From positions 493,862 to 557,861 of the forward strand of contig NZ_BBRA01000002.1 of the NCBI RefSeq assembly GCF_000975035.1: DNA of 64,000 nucleotides. The letters run 5' to 3'. A model generated the notes under the pieces. That model was given only the letters and a program-made list of their open reading frames with translations, searched no databases and was not told the DNA's origin. Both the position numbers and the translations under genes were made by a program. Within the stretch, counting starts at the first letter, position 1, and every line of letters begins with the position of its first letter. Positions 61,120 through 64,000 of this stretch are shown here, in pieces. The DNA comes from Demequina flava. GTDB taxonomy: Bacteria > Actinomycetota > Actinomycetes > Actinomycetales > Demequinaceae.

Positions 61120-61145
61120 GAAAGCCGCCCCGAAGGGCGGCTTTC
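61120..61145. terminator. Bidirectional terminator
   Basis: GAAAGCCGCCC and GGGCGGCTTTC form a perfect 11-bp stem around CGAA, with A-rich and T-rich flanks. It separates the AlkD-like gene from the convergent tRNA gene. Confidence 0.85.
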
Positions 61146-61167
61146 TTGATGCTGTCTCAACACATCG

Positions 61168-61240
61168 TGGAGCTGAGGGGACTCGAACCCCTGACCCCCT
61201 GCATGCCATGCAGGTGCGCTACCAGCTGCGCCACAGCCCC
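61168..61240 (-). tRNA. tRNA-Ala (GGC)
   Basis: 73 bases; acceptor GGGGCTG pairs with CAGCTCC, the D arm is GCGC/GCGC, the anticodon arm CCTGC-ATGGCAT-GCAGG places GGC at positions 34-36, and the T arm AGGGG-TTCGAGT-CCCCT is canonical, ending in A73. CCA is not encoded. Confidence 0.97.
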
Positions 61241-61312
61241 GTGATCTTGCGACCAGGTGCCCCGAAGGGCGAGTGCAATAGTAGCCCAGATTCGGACCTA
61301 AACCCAAATCCG

Positions 61313-61912
61313 CTACGGCGCCCCGAGCCCGTAGTGCTCCAGGTGCCACGCCCCGGAGGTCGACTCCGTCACGACCGACCAGGCGGCGTGCGGTACGTGG
61401 CCCAGGAGGCGCGAATGCGGCAACTGGCCGAGCAAGTTGAGTATGCCCAGCTGAATAGCCGAGCCATGACTCACGATCACGACCGGGGTGTCCGATCCGC
61501 TGAAAGCACGTAGCCCGTCGCCGACGCGTGCACCGACGTCGGCCGCCATCCCCCACCCGTCGATCTCGGGATCCTGACCACGCTGCTTGGCCTCCCACTC
61601 CTCGGGCCACTGCGCCGCGACCTCTGCGGAGGTTAGGCCTTCCCACACGCCATAGGAACGCTGGGTAAAGGCGGGGTCCACGGTCACGGGTTCATCAATC
61701 AGGTTGGCGAGTTCCCCGGCCGATGCTTTGGCTCGTTGCAGCGGCGAACTCACGACTCGCAGATGCTCGCCATGGAGGCGGATAATCTGCTTGGCCGCCG
61801 CCCGGGCCTGGTCTCGGCCACTCTCCCCCAGCGCAATGTCGAGTGAGCCTTGGAGCCGTCCCTCGCTGTTGTAACCGGTCCGGGAGTGTCGCCACAGAAT
61901 CAGTGTCGTCAC
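61313..61912 (-). CDS. Histidine phosphatase family protein
   Basis: 199 residues from the GTG at 61912, overlapping the previous stop. The catalytic region is LILWRHSRTGYNSEGRLQGS; the usual RHG is RHS here. The second His is in VVIVSHGSAIQLG. SSPLQRAKASAGELANLI and RSYGVWEGLTSAEVAAQWPE are standard. It resembles its neighbour at 61909-62529 and is probably an old tandem duplicate. Substrate unknown; phosphoglycerate-mutase-like annotation is common for this locus. Confidence 0.9.
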   Translation of the reverse strand: MTTLILWRHSRTGYNSEGRLQGSLDIALGESGRDQARAAAKQIIRLHGEHLRVVSSPLQRAKASAGELANLIDEPVTVDPAFTQRSYGVWEGLTSAEVAAQWPEEWEAKQRGQDPEIDGWGMAADVGARVGDGLRAFSGSDTPVVIVSHGSAIQLGILNLLGQLPHSRLLGHVPHAAWSVVTESTSGAWHLEHYGLGAP

Positions 61913-62529
61913 GACGGCACCACCAAGTCGGCCGTCACGTTGTGGCGTTCGAGGGTCCAGTCACCACGATCGCGCCGGGACAACCTGCTCCACGCGGTGT
62001 TTCCCAGGTTCCCGAGCGTGCGGTGTTCGAGCGGCAGGTGCAGCAAGCCCTGGAGCCCTACGCGTGCGCTACTGCCGTGCGAGAAGGCAACCAATGTCCG
62101 CCCGGGCTCCACGGCATCGGCCCACTCCTCCAGGCACTCCACCATGCGTGCTCGCACCAAGTCATGCACCTCGAATCCCGGGATATCCGGGTTGCCGTGA
62201 GCGTGCCACGTGGCGAGTTGCTCGGGCCACTGGCTAGCGCGTTCCTCCGGGGTGATGCCTTCCCAGACCCCGTACGCGCGTTCGCGCAACCGGTCATCCA
62301 CGTGCACCTCGGCGCCGATCAGGTCGCCAAGCGCGTGCGCCGTGTGTTGGGCGCGGGTCAGCGGCGAGCTGATGATCGTTGGCTCGTCACCGATTCTCTG
62401 AGCGAGCGCGTGTGCCGCGCTATCGGCTTGGCGCCGACCTTCGTCGGTCAGCGCAATATCGCTCGCGCCCTGCAGGAGGCCCTGCACGTTCCACTCGGTT
62501 TGCCCATGTCGCACCAGGTAAACCTGCAC
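61909..62529 (-). CDS. Histidine phosphatase family protein
   Basis: 206 residues from the GTG at 62529, preceded by GGAGGAGG. Canonical YLVRHGQTEWNVQGLLQGAS with RHG intact, SSPLTRAQHTAHALGDLIGA, RERAYGVWEGITPEERASQW and the second His in LVAFSHGSSARVGLQ. It follows rsfS by 33 bases, and rsfS with a phosphatase is a common actinobacterial arrangement. It overlaps the second phosphatase by 4 bases. Confidence 0.93.
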   Translation of the reverse strand: MQVYLVRHGQTEWNVQGLLQGASDIALTDEGRRQADSAAHALAQRIGDEPTIISSPLTRAQHTAHALGDLIGAEVHVDDRLRERAYGVWEGITPEERASQWPEQLATWHAHGNPDIPGFEVHDLVRARMVECLEEWADAVEPGRTLVAFSHGSSARVGLQGLLHLPLEHRTLGNLGNTAWSRLSRRDRGDWTLERHNVTADLVVPS

Positions 62530-62562
62530 GTATGACCTCCTCCCAGCGGCAGGTGTGTAGGG

Positions 62563-62916
62563 TCAGGCGACCTCGACGACCGGGCAGTCCTTGTATAGGC
62601 GCTCGATGTCGTAGTAGGCGCGCTCCTCGTCATGCATCACGTGGACCACGATGTCGTTGAAGTTCAGCAGCACCCAGCGGCCTTCACGGTGGCCCTCGCG
62701 ACCGATGGCCTTCGCGCCGACGCCGTGAAGTGCTTCTTCAACTCCGTCAGCAATCGCGATCACCTGGCGCTCGTTGGACGCAGACGCAATGACGAAGACG
62801 TCCGTCAACGGCATAGTTCCCGTGACGTCGAGGGCGACGATGTTGGTGGCCTTTTTGTCGTCGGCGGCACGGGCCGCCTCGCGGGTTAACTCCACCGCTC
62901 GTTCAGTCGCGCTCAA
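62563..62916 (-). CDS. rsfS: Ribosome silencing factor
   Basis: 117 residues. RsfS binds ribosomal protein uL14 and blocks subunit joining when nutrients fall. TNIVALDVTGTMPLTDVFVI, IADGVEEALHGVGAKAIGRE and GRWVLLNFNDIVVHVMHDEE are clear family blocks. The start is TTG at 62916, immediately after the stop of the preceding gene (TGA-TTG), with AAAGG upstream; no ATG or GTG gives the family N-terminus. Confidence 0.95.
   Translation of the reverse strand: MSATERAVELTREAARAADDKKATNIVALDVTGTMPLTDVFVIASASNERQVIAIADGVEEALHGVGAKAIGREGHREGRWVLLNFNDIVVHVMHDEERAYYDIERLYKDCPVVEVA

Positions 62917-64000
<1,084 letters not shown>

Larger units (their letters stand above)
920..62122. repeat. Dispersed 9-mer GGCCGATGC (38 copies)
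   Basis: Plus-strand GGCCGATGC starts at 920, 6964, 8939, 12528, 20036, 27697, 29390, 32347, 37148, 39275, 43762, 45257, 49869, 53466, 56207, 59339 and 61718. The complement GCATCGGCC starts at 3963, 4071, 6069, 13268, 15676, 17656, 20208, 27210, 30855, 33407, 35959, 39163, 41273, 46883, 47362, 49249, 54972, 55368, 58089, 61076 and 62114. The extended consensus is near GGGCCGATGCTGTGG. Counted by eye, so one or two could be missed. The coordinates span the first to last copy. Confidence 0.85.

Noticed and set aside
61168..61240. An integrated element using tRNA-Ala as attachment site
   Set aside because: No integrase, excisionase or second copy of the tRNA 3' end is seen nearby.
920..62122. 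The GGCCGATGC copies as REP elements or a transposon trace
   Set aside because: Single copies are not palindromic, most are not paired, and flanks share only a short consensus, unlike REP/BIME or transposon ends.
920..62122. The same motif as a FtsK-orienting (KOPS) sequence
   Set aside because: The two orientations are about equally common in this window (17 against 21), whereas KOPS are strongly polarised on a replichore. A window at the origin or terminus could mask this.

Overview
The window is from a high-GC Gram-positive bacterium, most likely an actinobacterium of the Micrococcales type. The reasons are dense overlapping ATGA/GTGA gene junctions, frequent GTG starts, many apparently leaderless promoters, an SLH-domain D,D-carboxypeptidase, an MgtA-like mannosyltransferase, the transglutaminase/alpha-E/ATP-grasp triad and an NnaR-type HemD-winged-helix protein. 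The genus is inference. There is no prophage, insertion sequence or CRISPR array. Almost everything is ordinary chromosomal gene content, tightly packed.

Layout. (1) 1-6.9 kb, minus strand: holA (cut by the window edge), comEC, comEA, degV, leuS. (2) 7.1-8.9 kb: a secreted SLH/SH3/VanY-like peptidase whose best-placed start appears to be a non-AUG codon. (3) 9.0-12.4 kb, minus: transglutaminase-like, alpha-E and circularly permuted ATP-grasp genes. (4) 12.5-17.5 kb, plus: mogA, moaE, moaA, an HTH-TOBE regulator and modABC, the first half of a molybdenum cofactor (Moco) programme. (5) 17.5-17.77 kb: a gene-free large inverted-repeat element between the converging Moco arms. (6) 17.8-35.4 kb, minus: an unbroken run of narK, narB, a FAD/2Fe-2S electron-transfer protein, nirB2-nirD2, nirB1-nirD1, cysG-type siroheme synthase, nnaR, sirohydrochlorin chelatase, moeB, moeA, moaC, mobA, a DUF6457-like gene and moaD. 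This is nitrate uptake, nitrate and nitrite reduction, siroheme synthesis and the rest of Moco synthesis. (7) 35.4-35.7 kb: two strong tandem hairpins. (8) 35.7-41.7 kb, minus: hemL, hemB, hemD, hemC, an MFS carrier and a CopC-domain protein, making tetrapyrrole precursors that also feed siroheme. (9) 41.8-44.9 kb: two GT4 glycosyltransferases and an SGNH hydrolase. (10) 45-61 kb: single genes and small operons (DoxX, M3 peptidase, TetR with GH3 glucosidase and MFS, a CE1758/CE1759-type flavin monooxygenase pair with its MarR regulator, GNAT, F420/NADP-reductase-like, HAD, DHA2 efflux, NUDIX, SGNH, glutathione peroxidase, AlkD-like). (11) 61.1-64 kb: tRNA-Ala(GGC), two histidine phosphatases, rsfS and a membrane-anchored Pro-Glu-repeat protein cut by the window end.

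The genes work together mainly around nitrate assimilation. Molybdate uptake and Moco assembly supply the nitrate reductase. HemL/B/C/D and the siroheme enzymes supply both nitrite reductases. NarK imports the substrate, and NnaR is the likely pathway-specific regulator.

The most unusual signal is not a gene. The 9-mer GGCCGATGC occurs 38 times by eye on the two strands (roughly 1-2 expected from composition). It has an extended consensus near GGGCCGATGCTGTGG, lies in coding and intergenic DNA, in several reading frames and in both orientations. It behaves like a dispersed genome-wide signal sequence such as an uptake or recombination sequence.
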